From an uncultured Clostridia bacterium (GTDB lineage Bacteria > Bacillota > Clostridia > Christensenellales > Borkfalkiaceae), in the NCBI GenBank assembly GCA_947175325.1, contig CAMWME010000004.1, positions 87,644-151,643 on the forward strand: a DNA stretch of 64,000 nt, given 5' to 3'. This document shows positions 8,601-16,777 of the stretch, piece after piece; the stretch's first letter is position 1, and the number at the start of each line of letters is the position of its first letter. The notes beneath the pieces are model-generated. The model was not told the origin of the DNA and did no database searches. It saw nothing but the letters and a program-made list of their open reading frames with translations. The translations under genes were made by a program, and so were the position numbers.

Positions 8601-8987
8601 GGCGTTTCTGCTGACGGAGGTTACAACGTCGATTTTGTCGTTGTTGAGCATATCGAGTATAGTTTCCTCGTCGTCCACTTTGCTGTTCCAGTTCCAGCTC
8701 ATATCGTACCCCGTGTATTGAAATTCGAGGTCGGAATATTTGGAAACGAGGTTTAAAAATTCTATGCCGTAGCCCGACAGTCTGCCGTTCTCGTCCTTAT
8801 CGTGATAACCGGCGAACTTGAAAACGCACGCCTTTATAGGTGCGTTATCCGACTGTTCGCTATCAGCAAACGCCGTTGAATTTATAAAAACCAAATTGCA
8901 TAAAAAAAATATCAAGCACGCTGTAAATGCCGATATTATTTTTATGCAAGTTTTAAACCTTAATTTGAATTTTGAAACGTTCTGCAT
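5655..8987 (-). CDS. Hybrid sensor kinase with two SBP_bac_3 domains, PAS, HK and REC
   Basis: A 1110-aa hybrid kinase of BvgS/EvgS-like architecture. Domains in order: signal/membrane segment (about 14-40); two tandem extracellular solute-binding family-3 domains (about 45-290 and 305-525; the first opens KACVFKFAGYHDKDENGRLS); one membrane helix (about 535-558); PAS-like region (about 575-710); HisKA with MSHDIRTPMNAIIGF (His739); HATPase with NIISNAVKYTKAGG and GTGLGLAITKNLV; and a C-terminal receiver with phospho-acceptor D1040 in LILMDVQMPIMNG. The binding domains suggest sensing of an amino acid or other small ligand. It lies just behind Hpt and REC-HD-GYP genes, which supply the missing relay parts. 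A GAGGAG ribosome site precedes the ATG. Confidence 0.93.
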   Translation of the reverse strand: MQNVSKFKLRFKTCIKIISAFTACLIFFLCNLVFINSTAFADSEQSDNAPIKACVFKFAGYHDKDENGRLSGYGIEFLNLVSKYSDLEFQYTGYDMSWNWNSKVDDEETILDMLNNDKIDVVTSVSRNAEREEECDFSLPIGRKKTVLSIRSNEMRFVRGDYATYKGENGALRVGQLTGNSQNEILKEFAKDKFDYVTEDDNGNSFMYGDDDALAEALRRGEVDAILSSNLRKTTNEKELDVLEEADFYAVVKKGDPKKILSKINDAIRQMDIDEGDWQNTLFYKYYGPGYSSELSFSAREQAYINSLVNEKKIITVTASGDRAPYSYTENGELKGIMPDYFAEVMKLAGLSDNFKFVAPDADANVVLDSTGDDDVIEDVVKGCFKTNGYMTARMARVTRQDHKGDIKKVVVADSEFKEVLEQDGYTVVSCATGEEAMRAVLNNEADAAYVYAYTAQWFINHDQTNSLYYTSVNGMSTSFSMHISEETDHELVTILNKCINQMSDDALNQLAAKYTSYSIEDVSFWQYIKANPAIIVAIVVAFAVVVFVILFLYLRGQWNKKLLLTTEQSNKKMGEQLSIVEALSRDYANVYSVDEESGTAKIIKLEGYVTEGLKKGSAEEYNYAVILENYIRSRVHPDDREELSRALSLDNVKDKLNADGEYQGSYRIEDSGEIHHLQYTYLRIADSEQGRGFILAGFRNIDEVIRKEQEQKNVLSEALAQAQYANKSKTTFLNSMSHDIRTPMNAIIGFTSLAEKHLDEKEQVRDYLGKIMTSGNHLLSLINDVLDMSRIESGKVKIDEKETSLPEIMRDLQTIVQADVKAKQLNFSVDTKGVTNGIIVCDKLRLNQVLLNIISNAVKYTKAGGTVGVRVVQTAEAREGYASYEFKVKDTGIGMSPEFLQHVFEPFEREQTATVSGIQGTGLGLAITKNLVDLMGGTITVESEIGKGSEFTVKFCFRVADSAPKSLQTEQDGADDKNKSARFDGKKLLLVEDNELNQEIAREILEDVGFTVDTADDGSVAVERIKEMPAGTYDLILMDVQMPIMNGYEATKAIRALDDTAKAATPIVAMTANAFEEDKKAAMDAGMDGFAAKPIDLAKLMKTLSDILK

Positions 8988-9011
8988 ACCACGTCTCCTC
9001 GTCCTATTCGT

Positions 9012-9356
9012 TTAATCTAAATCGGCAATGCCGTCTACCGTTAAGCGATAAACGCTCTCCAAATCGGGCATAAGCGCGGCCACGTCAAGGCTGCCGCCCC
9101 TTAAAACCTCCGTAACTGCGGAAGCTTTTTCGTACAGTGCGGTAAACCCGAGGTTCTGCGCGACCCCTTTAAGCGTATGCGCGGCGCGGAACGCCTCCTC
9201 TTGCGAGCCGCGGACAAGCGCGTCTTTTAAAGCGTTGAAGCTGTCGTCCGCGGGGAATTTACGCACGAAACGAAGTATGCGCTCCTCCGTCATTAAACGG
9301 CTTATAGTATCGGCGTAATTGCCGCCGATTTTCTCGTAAAACTTTTCCAAAGTCAT
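9012..9356 (-). CDS. Histidine phosphotransfer (Hpt) protein
   Basis: A 114-aa all-helical Hpt protein. The motif FRAAHTLKGVAQNLGF contains the phosphorylated His (residue 60). It would shuttle phosphate between the receiver of the adjacent hybrid kinase and the receiver of the REC-HD-GYP protein. It stands between those two genes (gaps of 24 and 27 bp), so the operon encodes a self-contained phosphorelay. Confidence 0.92.
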   Translation of the reverse strand: MTLEKFYEKIGGNYADTISRLMTEERILRFVRKFPADDSFNALKDALVRGSQEEAFRAAHTLKGVAQNLGFTALYEKASAVTEVLRGGSLDVAALMPDLESVYRLTVDGIADLD

Positions 9357-9383
9357 ATCGTATCCTCTTTATAAGTTCGCGCC

Positions 9384-10895
9384 TTAGTCCAAGGTGTAAA
9401 TTTTGCCTATTGCGCTTTGGAACTCGTCCTCGTCCGATTGGGCGCTTTTACCGTACAGCGCCATAACAGCTATGCGGCAGTTGCAAGGCTTGCCTTGAAT
9501 TTTAACAGTGCAGTCCAAACTTGCCTCGGGCTTTTCACTCGTTGCCGAGGCAATCAAACCAAACAGCTTTTTCAGCGTTTCTTCGCCGAAACAAGCAATA
9601 GCCTTCGCGTCGTTTGCGGGGTCGGTTACGGTATCGCCCAAACCGAGCTTTTCGCCGCCGTCGCCCACGAAGGAAATCATGGCGGGGTCGCGGTAAGCTT
9701 CGAAAACGATTTCGCGGGAACCGGCCGCTATGAACTGATATTTCTCGCGCTCGCGCTCCAAAAGTTCCAGCGTGCGCTGTGATACGCGTATCCCGCTGTT
9801 GGAGATAGCTTCGCGCGTGATGCGTTCCAAGTCTTTACGGCTGTTCACGCTTAAAGACCTCTCGCGCAAGGCGGCACGGATTCTGTCCGCGGAAAATTGA
9901 AGAGCTTTTAAAAGAACGGGATTGAATGCGCCGCATTCGCCGCGTACAATCTTCTCGATTGCAATATCGTGATGAACTTCTTTACGGTACGTCAGCTCGT
10001 CGTACACGTCGGCAATCGCAACGACTTGCGCGGAAATTGGAATATCGTCCCCCTTCAATCCGTCGGGATAGCCGCTTCCGTCGTAACGTTCGTGGTGATA
10101 ACGGCAGACTTCCCGCGCAACGCGAAGCAACGGCTCGTTCTGATGGAAAGGAATTTCTTTCAACATCTGCTCGCCGTACTCGACGTGCTTTTTAAGCAAA
10201 GCAAGCTCTTTGGGCGTGAGCTTGTCGCGCTTATTCAATATGTCGGCGTCCACCGCGATTTTTCCTATATCGTGCAGCGAGGACGCAGTGACTATAAGGG
10301 AAATTTCCTTCGGCGTCAGCGGATACTTATCGGTCATCTTCAAAAGATTTTGCAGCAATATCTCCGTCACGGTATGTACGTGGAAAACGTGCAAACCGCT
10401 TTCACCGTTTCTGAATTCCAAGACGTGGCTTAAAATATTTATGAGAAGCGACTGCTCCTTCTGCGTTTCGTAAATCTGTTCTTCCACGACCCCTATAAGG
10501 TTTTTCTGTTGGGAATGAAGCATAATCGCGTTCTGCACGCGGCGGTGTACGACCGCCACGTCGAAGGGGCGTTGAATATAGTCGGTTGCGCCGAGCTCGT
10601 AGGCTCTTCCGATATACGAAGCCGAGCTCTCTGCGGAAATCATAATGACGGGGATATTCTGAATCCACTTATAGCTGTTCATCACAGCCAAAACTTCCAG
10701 ACCGTCCATTTTCGGCATAACGATATCGAGAAGCACGAGAGAAATCTCCACGCTGTAGCTGCGGAGTACGTTTACCGCTTGTATACCGTCGCGCGCTTCC
10801 ATAATTTCGAACTCGTCGCCGAGCATATCGGCAAGAATTTCGCGGTTCATTTCCGAATCGTCTACGATTAAAATTTTCTGCTTTCTTTCGTTCAT
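9384..10895 (-). CDS. Response regulator with HD-GYP domain (putative c-di-GMP phosphodiesterase)
   Basis: A 503-aa output protein. The N-terminal receiver has acidic VDD (11-13) and phospho-acceptor D57 in LVLLDIVMPKMDG. An HD-GYP domain follows, with SSLHDIGK (H208, D209), the HHE triad at 267-269 and DGSGYP (GYP at 275-277), which are the metal-binding and signature residues of active c-di-GMP phosphodiesterases. The C-terminal 150 residues form a further domain I do not recognise. Being first in an operon with Hpt and a hybrid kinase, it is the probable output, converting the sensed ligand into a change in c-di-GMP. Confidence 0.93.
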   Translation of the reverse strand: MNERKQKILIVDDSEMNREILADMLGDEFEIMEARDGIQAVNVLRSYSVEISLVLLDIVMPKMDGLEVLAVMNSYKWIQNIPVIMISAESSASYIGRAYELGATDYIQRPFDVAVVHRRVQNAIMLHSQQKNLIGVVEEQIYETQKEQSLLINILSHVLEFRNGESGLHVFHVHTVTEILLQNLLKMTDKYPLTPKEISLIVTASSLHDIGKIAVDADILNKRDKLTPKELALLKKHVEYGEQMLKEIPFHQNEPLLRVAREVCRYHHERYDGSGYPDGLKGDDIPISAQVVAIADVYDELTYRKEVHHDIAIEKIVRGECGAFNPVLLKALQFSADRIRAALRERSLSVNSRKDLERITREAISNSGIRVSQRTLELLEREREKYQFIAAGSREIVFEAYRDPAMISFVGDGGEKLGLGDTVTDPANDAKAIACFGEETLKKLFGLIASATSEKPEASLDCTVKIQGKPCNCRIAVMALYGKSAQSDEDEFQSAIGKIYTLD

Positions 10896-11111
10896 GCCAT
10901 ACCCCGTCTTTCGTATAAACCGAATATAATAATTTTCACTTACAATTATATAATATAATTAATCAAATATATCATATCACTTATTGGGCGAAAAATCCAT
11001 AGTATCCCGCAAAAAAGTTTTCGGAAATTTTAGGATAAATAGGATATTGTCGGAAAAAAGAAAACCGGATAGCACGTTGCTCTCCGGTTTTTTAAGTTGT
11101 AATGATTAATT
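10896..11111. other. Intergenic region upstream of the phosphorelay operon
   Basis: An AT-rich stretch holding the leader of the leftward phosphorelay operon; several TATAAT-like sequences on the minus strand near 10925-10965 could serve as -10 boxes, but no unambiguous -35 is seen. Its left-hand-gene-free remainder contains the terminator of the M60-like gene (listed separately). No gene seen. Confidence 0.5.
11061..11092 (-). terminator. Terminator of the M60-like surface peptidase gene
   Basis: Stem AAAACCGGA (11061-11069) with TCCGGTTTT (11083-11091), followed on the minus strand by a T-rich tail; 20 bp beyond the stop codon. Confidence 0.75.
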
Positions 11112-14100
11112 TTATTCTTCGGTGTCTTCTTCCGCGGCGGAATTTTTACGCTTTATTACGATAATTACCGCAGCGCCTATACCGGCTACCACCAAGAATA
11201 CGACTATAATGATAACGACTGCGACCCATGCTTGGGAACCGTTGCCGTTTCCTTCGGAAGGGTTTTGTAAGCTGCCGCTGCCGTTTACGTCCGAAGCGTC
11301 CTTGAACACCGCCTTTATGACGGTATCGCCCGTTACGGGAACTGCGTCGCCTACGTTGTACGCTACCCCGTCGATTTCCCAGTGCGAGAACTCTTTCCCC
11401 TCGGGTGCAGCGCACTCCTCCAAGATTAACGAAGAAGAATATTCGTGCCAAGATACGGTCTGCACGTCATTACCTTCTAAGGTAACCTTATAAAGTTTTA
11501 CTAAATCCGCTACGATTTCCGTATTCCCCGTTATCGTAACGCCGGCGGCGGGCGCATACCAGTTCTCGCCTACCGTCCACCCCGTAATTTTGTACTGCTC
11601 CGATTCACTGTCAACGGGAAGATAGAAATTTGTGTCGGGTATGACGTAGTAAGTTTTAACAGTGTCTGCGTCGTATTTCAAAGTTACGACGTACTTCGTT
11701 CCGATTTCCGCAGTAAAAGTACAGTTGCCGTCAATTTTCACAGTTTCACCAGCGGAGTAGGATTTACCGTTCGACGTCCATACGGAGATATATTTATCTT
11801 CGCCGAGGTCTTCCGCCGTTTCGGGCAAAACGAAATCTCCGAGAATAACCGTCTGCGTAACGGTGGTTCCGTTCACGTTAAGGGTAACCGTAGCCGTATT
11901 AGGCTTAACCATAACGGCTTTATTGTTGTTGCCGAGATATGCGACGGACCACATTACGTTTAAGCCTTTTACAAATTCCTCGGTAAACGTCAGATTTCCG
12001 CTTGCCGTCAAAATCACCGTTCCCTCGGTGGAGGAAATAGGACGGAAAGCTACGTTTGAAAAATCGGGGAATGCCATGCTTATATAAAGCGTGCCTTCGT
12101 TTTTGAAAATTTGACCCGCTATCTGTGCCGCCTTTTCGCCGCCGAAGAGTGTCAGCATTCCGTTGTCGAGGTAGATAGCGCTTCCCCAGTTTGCGGTATT
12201 GTCGGTGATTACACCGCCCTCTATGGACACCGCCCTCGAGCTGTTGCCGCACGCCATATAGATTGCGCCGCCTCTGGTAGTTGCCGCGTTGTTCGTCATA
12301 GTAACGTTTATCAACGTTGTTTTACCGTCAAGGGTAAGTGCGCCGCCGAATTTGCTTGCAACGTTATTACTTAACGTACAGTCGGTTAGCGTAATTACAC
12401 CGCCGCTGAAATTTGCAATTGCACCGCCGTTCTGCGACGTGCTGTTGTTTTTCATAGTAACGTTTACGAACGTTGAGTTGCCCGTGTTATACACCGCGCC
12501 GCCGTGGTCGGTATTAATATTGTTGCAAAGCTCGGCGTTATAAACGCATAGCGTGCCGCCGTTTATTCTGATTAGCGCGCCGTTCTGCGAGAATGAATTT
12601 CCGTCAAGAACGAGCTTTGCGCCGTTGCGGTCACCTAGCGTCAACTCTACCCCGCCCGCCACGGTAAACAATGCGCCTACGGCACTTTTAGATACGGTTA
12701 CGCTTCCATTAACCGAGGGGTCGGGAAGTATCGTCAAATTCTTGTTTATCGTAATAGCTACTTCGTACGAGTTATCGCAGACGTAAATAGTAGCGTTTGC
12801 ACTTGCCGCCGCAACGGCTTCGGATATCGCGTTGTAATACGTCTCCCCTATTCTGCACACGTTGGTTTGTCTTATATCATTAAAAGACTTAGCCGTGCTT
12901 TCGGTAGTGCAGCTTAACAATCTGTCGTACGCGCGGATTTTATATTGGGGAACGTAGCCGTCCGCGTAATTCTTGGTATCGGTAAAGCTTCTTGCATAGG
13001 TAAAACCGATAACGTACCAATTACCGTTTCTGTATTCCATTATTTCGTAGCCGAGGTGCGCGTCGACGTTATTGGGCTGAGGCAAATACAAAACGTAACC
13101 CGCGGAAGTTTTGTTTGCACTGACGATTTCAACCTTGCTTGACGAATCGTAGCAAACGTCGCTATTCATATCGAAGAAGTATTGGTTTGCGTCCAAATAC
13201 CAAAGTTTTATCTTTTCGTCTTTGATGACGCCGTCCTCTATTGCCTGTTTAACGAGCTTTTTATAGGCGTTCGTAGTCGCATCGAGTCTAAACGCGCCGC
13301 TGCTGCTGAAAGAGAAGCTGCAACGCTCGAAATAATATCCGAGGTCTACGCCCGTTGCAAGCGATGAGAAATAGGCCATGCGCTCGTCTTGGGTAAGGTT
13401 GCCGTCTGCTGCGGTTACGCCCGCCGCGGTACGGGCAGCCGCTTCGTTGAAGTAGCGGTAATTATTATCCAGCTTGCCCCAATAACCGTGGAAGTAGCTT
13501 TCTATGTTCCACCAAATCTGATAAACCTCTCTGTTTCTGTTAAACAGACCGAAGTCAAGCGCCGTTTCGTCGGGTGTCAGATTATTCGTTATCCAGTCGT
13601 TTTGGTTTCTCGAAACGCTTTTCGAGAAATACGCCAGCTCGAATTTCGACCACATATTATTCGTGGTTTCGCTTATCTCGCGCGGGGTACAGTCAAGCGA
13701 GTGTCCTATTTCGTGCGCGACGCCCCAACCGGGAGTGCCGAAGCTCGTCATCGAGTCCTCGCCGAAGGATATAAAGCCTATATGCTCGCCGTAGGCAAAC
13801 GCGCCCGCGCCGCCCCAAGGCTGAACCTTGCGGAAGTTTTGGTACAGATGCAGATTTTTCTCGTTATAATGTTCCCCGTTAGGGTCCATCGTAATGCCGT
13901 CGAATTCCAAGAAAGCCGTTAAATAATTGTCCCAACCTTCGGCGTTTTTCTGCGGGCTTATATTGCGGTTGATAAAATCGTTATAAGCGCGCGTCGCACT
14001 TGCGGTATGCAAGAAGTGGTCGCCCACGAGCTCAACGACGTCGTTAAGCCCTTCCGCATTCATTTTATTGCGGTACGAGGTCAACTCGTCGCGGAAAGTA

Positions 14101-15332
14101 GTTTCGTCGCCGCCCTTACGGAATACGGGATAGGTATAACCGCCCTCGATATAAACCTTTACATTTGAAGACTGCTGCGAAGGTTCGTAAGCGTTGACTA
14201 TATGTATAGGACCTCCCGGCGTTACCGCTTGGGAATAGTTGCCGGTTACGAAGTTGGGGAAGGTTATAACGTTTTTGCCTCTCGACAAATTAAAAGTACT
14301 GTACCAGCTTCTCCAATCTCCGTGAACTTGGGTGCATACGACCGACGGCAGCGGGTCACCCGCCGGCGCGTCTACGTAAACGGTTATCGTCTGACCGGTA
14401 AGTCCCGCAACGCCGGTGACTTGACGGTTAATTCCGAATTGTGACAATTTAAGCGTATTGCCCGCATACGAACGGAGGTTACCGTACTGCGTTATTACGT
14501 TCTCTGCGTTCTCGTCGGTGGAAAATTCACGACGGACGTCCTTTTTTAAGTGTCCGTCCATAATTGCGTCCGCTCTGTCAAGCAAGGGCTTTAACGCGCT
14601 TTCGTAGCTGATTAAACCGCTTACGCCTTGGCGTATTTCGTCTAAGCTTGAACCGTATTCTTCTTTAACGCTAAGCTGAGCGTAGTCCTCGAACAAATCC
14701 AAAACTTTATTTGCGCTGGGATTGTCGGGCTGCAAAAACTGAATTTCTTTTGCGGTCGCCGTCCAGTTGTGCATCGTATTGACTTTTCTGAATTCGAATT
14801 TTACTTGCGTAACCGTTACGGCTTCTTGTAAAGTGAATAATACTCTGTCGTTCGTGGCGTTGCTGTTGCAAGTGCCGTAAAGCGAAAGCTCGCCGCCGTT
14901 TGCCGTGTAGATATTAAGCGTAATCGGATAGCCGTGTCCCAAGCGCTCGCTTGACGCAGCGTAAATGATGCTTTCGATTGTAACGGGCTGACTGAACGTT
15001 ACCGTAATCGCGTTTAAAAACGCGGGATTGTTAGAGTTTTGACCGTTGTTCTCCCTACCCGTCGCCCAAAACGTGTTCCAATTTCCGTCAAACGCATTCG
15101 AAAGAGGCTTGCCGTTTGCCTCTCCGCCGGCTGACTCGTAGGTCATCATATCCGTCGGCACCTTATATACAGAAAGGTAGTCCGCGTTCAGATACTTGCC
15201 CGAAGCGGTTGCGAAAGTGATATTCCCCGTATCCGCGGACGCGGTGATTGAGGGAACGACCGCCCAAATTGCGGCGCCGAGAAAGAGCGCCGATAAAAGT
15301 ATAATAAGCCAATATTTGAATTTTAATTTCAT
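11112..15332 (-). CDS. Large surface M60-like peptidase with beta-helix and C-terminal membrane anchor
   Basis: A 1406-aa exported protein. Domains in order: signal peptide (about 8-33); discoidin/F5-8C-like carbohydrate-binding domain (about 50-190); M60-like accessory beta domain and gluzincin catalytic domain with HEIGH (540-544) and downstream Glu in REISETTNN, matching HExxHx(8-28)E; a right-handed beta-helix with GGA-containing repeats (about 860-1090); InlB/Listeria-Bacteroides-like repeats (about 1140-1350); and a C-terminal membrane helix with a short RKN...EEDTEE tail. M60-like enzymes typically cleave mucin glycoproteins, so it probably acts on host mucus at the cell surface. It is monocistronic. 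The ribosome site is GGAG. Confidence 0.88.
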   Translation of the reverse strand: MKLKFKYWLIILLSALFLGAAIWAVVPSITASADTGNITFATASGKYLNADYLSVYKVPTDMMTYESAGGEANGKPLSNAFDGNWNTFWATGRENNGQNSNNPAFLNAITVTFSQPVTIESIIYAASSERLGHGYPITLNIYTANGGELSLYGTCNSNATNDRVLFTLQEAVTVTQVKFEFRKVNTMHNWTATAKEIQFLQPDNPSANKVLDLFEDYAQLSVKEEYGSSLDEIRQGVSGLISYESALKPLLDRADAIMDGHLKKDVRREFSTDENAENVITQYGNLRSYAGNTLKLSQFGINRQVTGVAGLTGQTITVYVDAPAGDPLPSVVCTQVHGDWRSWYSTFNLSRGKNVITFPNFVTGNYSQAVTPGGPIHIVNAYEPSQQSSNVKVYIEGGYTYPVFRKGGDETTFRDELTSYRNKMNAEGLNDVVELVGDHFLHTASATRAYNDFINRNISPQKNAEGWDNYLTAFLEFDGITMDPNGEHYNEKNLHLYQNFRKVQPWGGAGAFAYGEHIGFISFGEDSMTSFGTPGWGVAHEIGHSLDCTPREISETTNNMWSKFELAYFSKSVSRNQNDWITNNLTPDETALDFGLFNRNREVYQIWWNIESYFHGYWGKLDNNYRYFNEAAARTAAGVTAADGNLTQDERMAYFSSLATGVDLGYYFERCSFSFSSSGAFRLDATTNAYKKLVKQAIEDGVIKDEKIKLWYLDANQYFFDMNSDVCYDSSSKVEIVSANKTSAGYVLYLPQPNNVDAHLGYEIMEYRNGNWYVIGFTYARSFTDTKNYADGYVPQYKIRAYDRLLSCTTESTAKSFNDIRQTNVCRIGETYYNAISEAVAAASANATIYVCDNSYEVAITINKNLTILPDPSVNGSVTVSKSAVGALFTVAGGVELTLGDRNGAKLVLDGNSFSQNGALIRINGGTLCVYNAELCNNINTDHGGAVYNTGNSTFVNVTMKNNSTSQNGGAIANFSGGVITLTDCTLSNNVASKFGGALTLDGKTTLINVTMTNNAATTRGGAIYMACGNSSRAVSIEGGVITDNTANWGSAIYLDNGMLTLFGGEKAAQIAGQIFKNEGTLYISMAFPDFSNVAFRPISSTEGTVILTASGNLTFTEEFVKGLNVMWSVAYLGNNNKAVMVKPNTATVTLNVNGTTVTQTVILGDFVLPETAEDLGEDKYISVWTSNGKSYSAGETVKIDGNCTFTAEIGTKYVVTLKYDADTVKTYYVIPDTNFYLPVDSESEQYKITGWTVGENWYAPAAGVTITGNTEIVADLVKLYKVTLEGNDVQTVSWHEYSSSLILEECAAPEGKEFSHWEIDGVAYNVGDAVPVTGDTVIKAVFKDASDVNGSGSLQNPSEGNGNGSQAWVAVVIIIVVFLVVAGIGAAVIIVIKRKNSAAEEDTEE

Positions 15333-15373
15333 AACACTCCGTTTAACCTTTTAAAAGGAATAACTACAATTAA

Positions 15374-15402
15374 ATTATAAAAAACAAGATTAATTATGTC
15401 AA
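15374..15402 (-). promoter_or_regulatory. Promoter of the M60-like surface peptidase gene
   Basis: On the minus strand a perfect TTGACA (15397-15402), 17-bp spacer and TATAAT (15374-15379), giving a leader of about 35 nt. Confidence 0.8.
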
Positions 15403-15505
15403 TAACTTTTTGCAATCCGACGATATCCGTTACAATCAAAAAAGCGCGTATTTAGTCGTACGTGTCAGATGACCTACTGATAAAAAACAACTAATTTTTT
15501 TGCAC

Positions 15506-15534
15506 TTGACGATAGATGCTGAATAATTTATAAT
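15506..15534 (+). promoter_or_regulatory. Promoter giving a leaderless or near-leaderless mRNA
   Basis: TTGACG (15506-15511), 17-bp spacer, TATAAT (15529-15534). Only 8 bp separate the -10 from the ATG at 15543, so transcription should start within two bases of the start codon. Confidence 0.75.
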
Positions 15535-15542
15535 AAATCTTA

Positions 15543-16700
15543 ATGAATAAACATTTGCTTATTAAAAAATTATGTGAAATCTGTAGTTCGGACGATTGGC
15601 AAGCGTTCAATTCTTATTTGGAAGATGAACTTCAAATAGAGAGTACTAATTTAGTTTTAGAAGATGATATTCTACGCGCAATTTTATCAACTGAAAATAT
15701 TTTTAATTCGTTTTTGACGCAATCTCAAAGTGCCGAATTTCTCATCCACCCTTTGCTATATCAGATTTTAAACTTTGCCTTAACGTATTCAAACGTACAT
15801 GAAAAACGTATTATTCAAATATTAAATTTCGGCATAGCTCACAACCTTAATATAGCCAAACGGCTTAGCTGTGATAAAATTTTGCAAAACGGTAACTTAA
15901 TACGCAACAATAAAATCATTGGGCGCGCAGTTGTGTTTAGTGCCACACAAGCGCTTAACGCAACGGATAAATTGTTTGCAAAATTAGACGAATTAAACGA
16001 TAGCGTTAAAGCTATTAGAGCAAAACAACGATATCTTGCAAACGGCTATTCCGGCTTATCCGTGAGGCTTACAGACGATATAATTGAAAAAGAAAGAACC
16101 TTTAACGAATGTGAATATACCTTCTTAAAACTGTTGGAAGAAAACGGTTATTCGAAAGCGCCAAAATATTTAGGCGTAAAAAACGATAAAGATTTATTTA
16201 GCTATATAAAGGGTAAAACAATAGCGTATACCTATGAAATGAGTAAATCTTATATCATCGAAATTACGAAAGAGTTAAAAACAATTAACGCAATTTCAAA
16301 AAAATATCTCAACGATAAAGTATACGTTCACGGCGATTTAGGCACGCAAAACGTTGTTTTTGACGGCCTTGAAATCGTAGGCATAATTGACTGGGATAAA
16401 ACATTTATAGGGGACGAATACGACGACTTTATATACGTTTTTTGGGTATGGGCTAACGTCGGCAACTTGCAACGTGACGATGAGAAAATGTTTGAGATAT
16501 TAAAGACAATGATAGATACCTATCAGCCCGATAAGCAGTTTAGAAAAAACTTCTCAGATAAAATTTGGCAGAGAATGGAACGCATCCTCACTCAGACGCC
16601 TATTGATTCAAAAATCCATCAACGCATATATGATTGGGTGAAATGGAGCCAACTATGGGTGGAAAAATATCATACCAAAATCTTGAATGAAATCGGGTAA
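15543..16700 (+). CDS. Aminoglycoside phosphotransferase/protein-kinase-fold protein
   Basis: A 385-aa protein whose second half is an APH-type kinase domain: catalytic loop HGDLGTQN (263-270) and metal-binding IIDWDKTF (Asp283). The first 150 residues are mainly helical and unrecognised, ending near LIRNNKIIGRAVVFSATQALNATDKL. A conserved Lys could lie in the LSVRLTDDIIEKE region. Such kinases phosphorylate small molecules (aminoglycosides, choline, homoserine, sugars) and the substrate cannot be assigned. The gene is AT-rich relative to neighbours and stands alone between divergent and convergent units. No ribosome site is seen, consistent with the promoter next to the ATG. Confidence 0.75.
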   Translation: MNKHLLIKKLCEICSSDDWQAFNSYLEDELQIESTNLVLEDDILRAILSTENIFNSFLTQSQSAEFLIHPLLYQILNFALTYSNVHEKRIIQILNFGIAHNLNIAKRLSCDKILQNGNLIRNNKIIGRAVVFSATQALNATDKLFAKLDELNDSVKAIRAKQRYLANGYSGLSVRLTDDIIEKERTFNECEYTFLKLLEENGYSKAPKYLGVKNDKDLFSYIKGKTIAYTYEMSKSYIIEITKELKTINAISKKYLNDKVYVHGDLGTQNVVFDGLEIVGIIDWDKTFIGDEYDDFIYVFWVWANVGNLQRDDEKMFEILKTMIDTYQPDKQFRKNFSDKIWQRMERILTQTPIDSKIHQRIYDWVKWSQLWVEKYHTKILNEIG

Positions 16701-16701
16701 T

Positions 16702-16740
16702 AAAAAGGATAAACTTCACGTGATGGTTTATCCTTTTTCT
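16702..16740. terminator. Terminator after the kinase-fold gene
   Basis: A perfect 13-bp stem AAAAAGGATAAAC (16702-16714) with GTTTATCCTTTTT (16726-16738), between convergent genes. The A/T-flanked stem can serve both directions. Confidence 0.8.
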
Positions 16741-16777
16741 ATACTATTATTTTTTTGTAGAAAATTGCAACGGCAAA

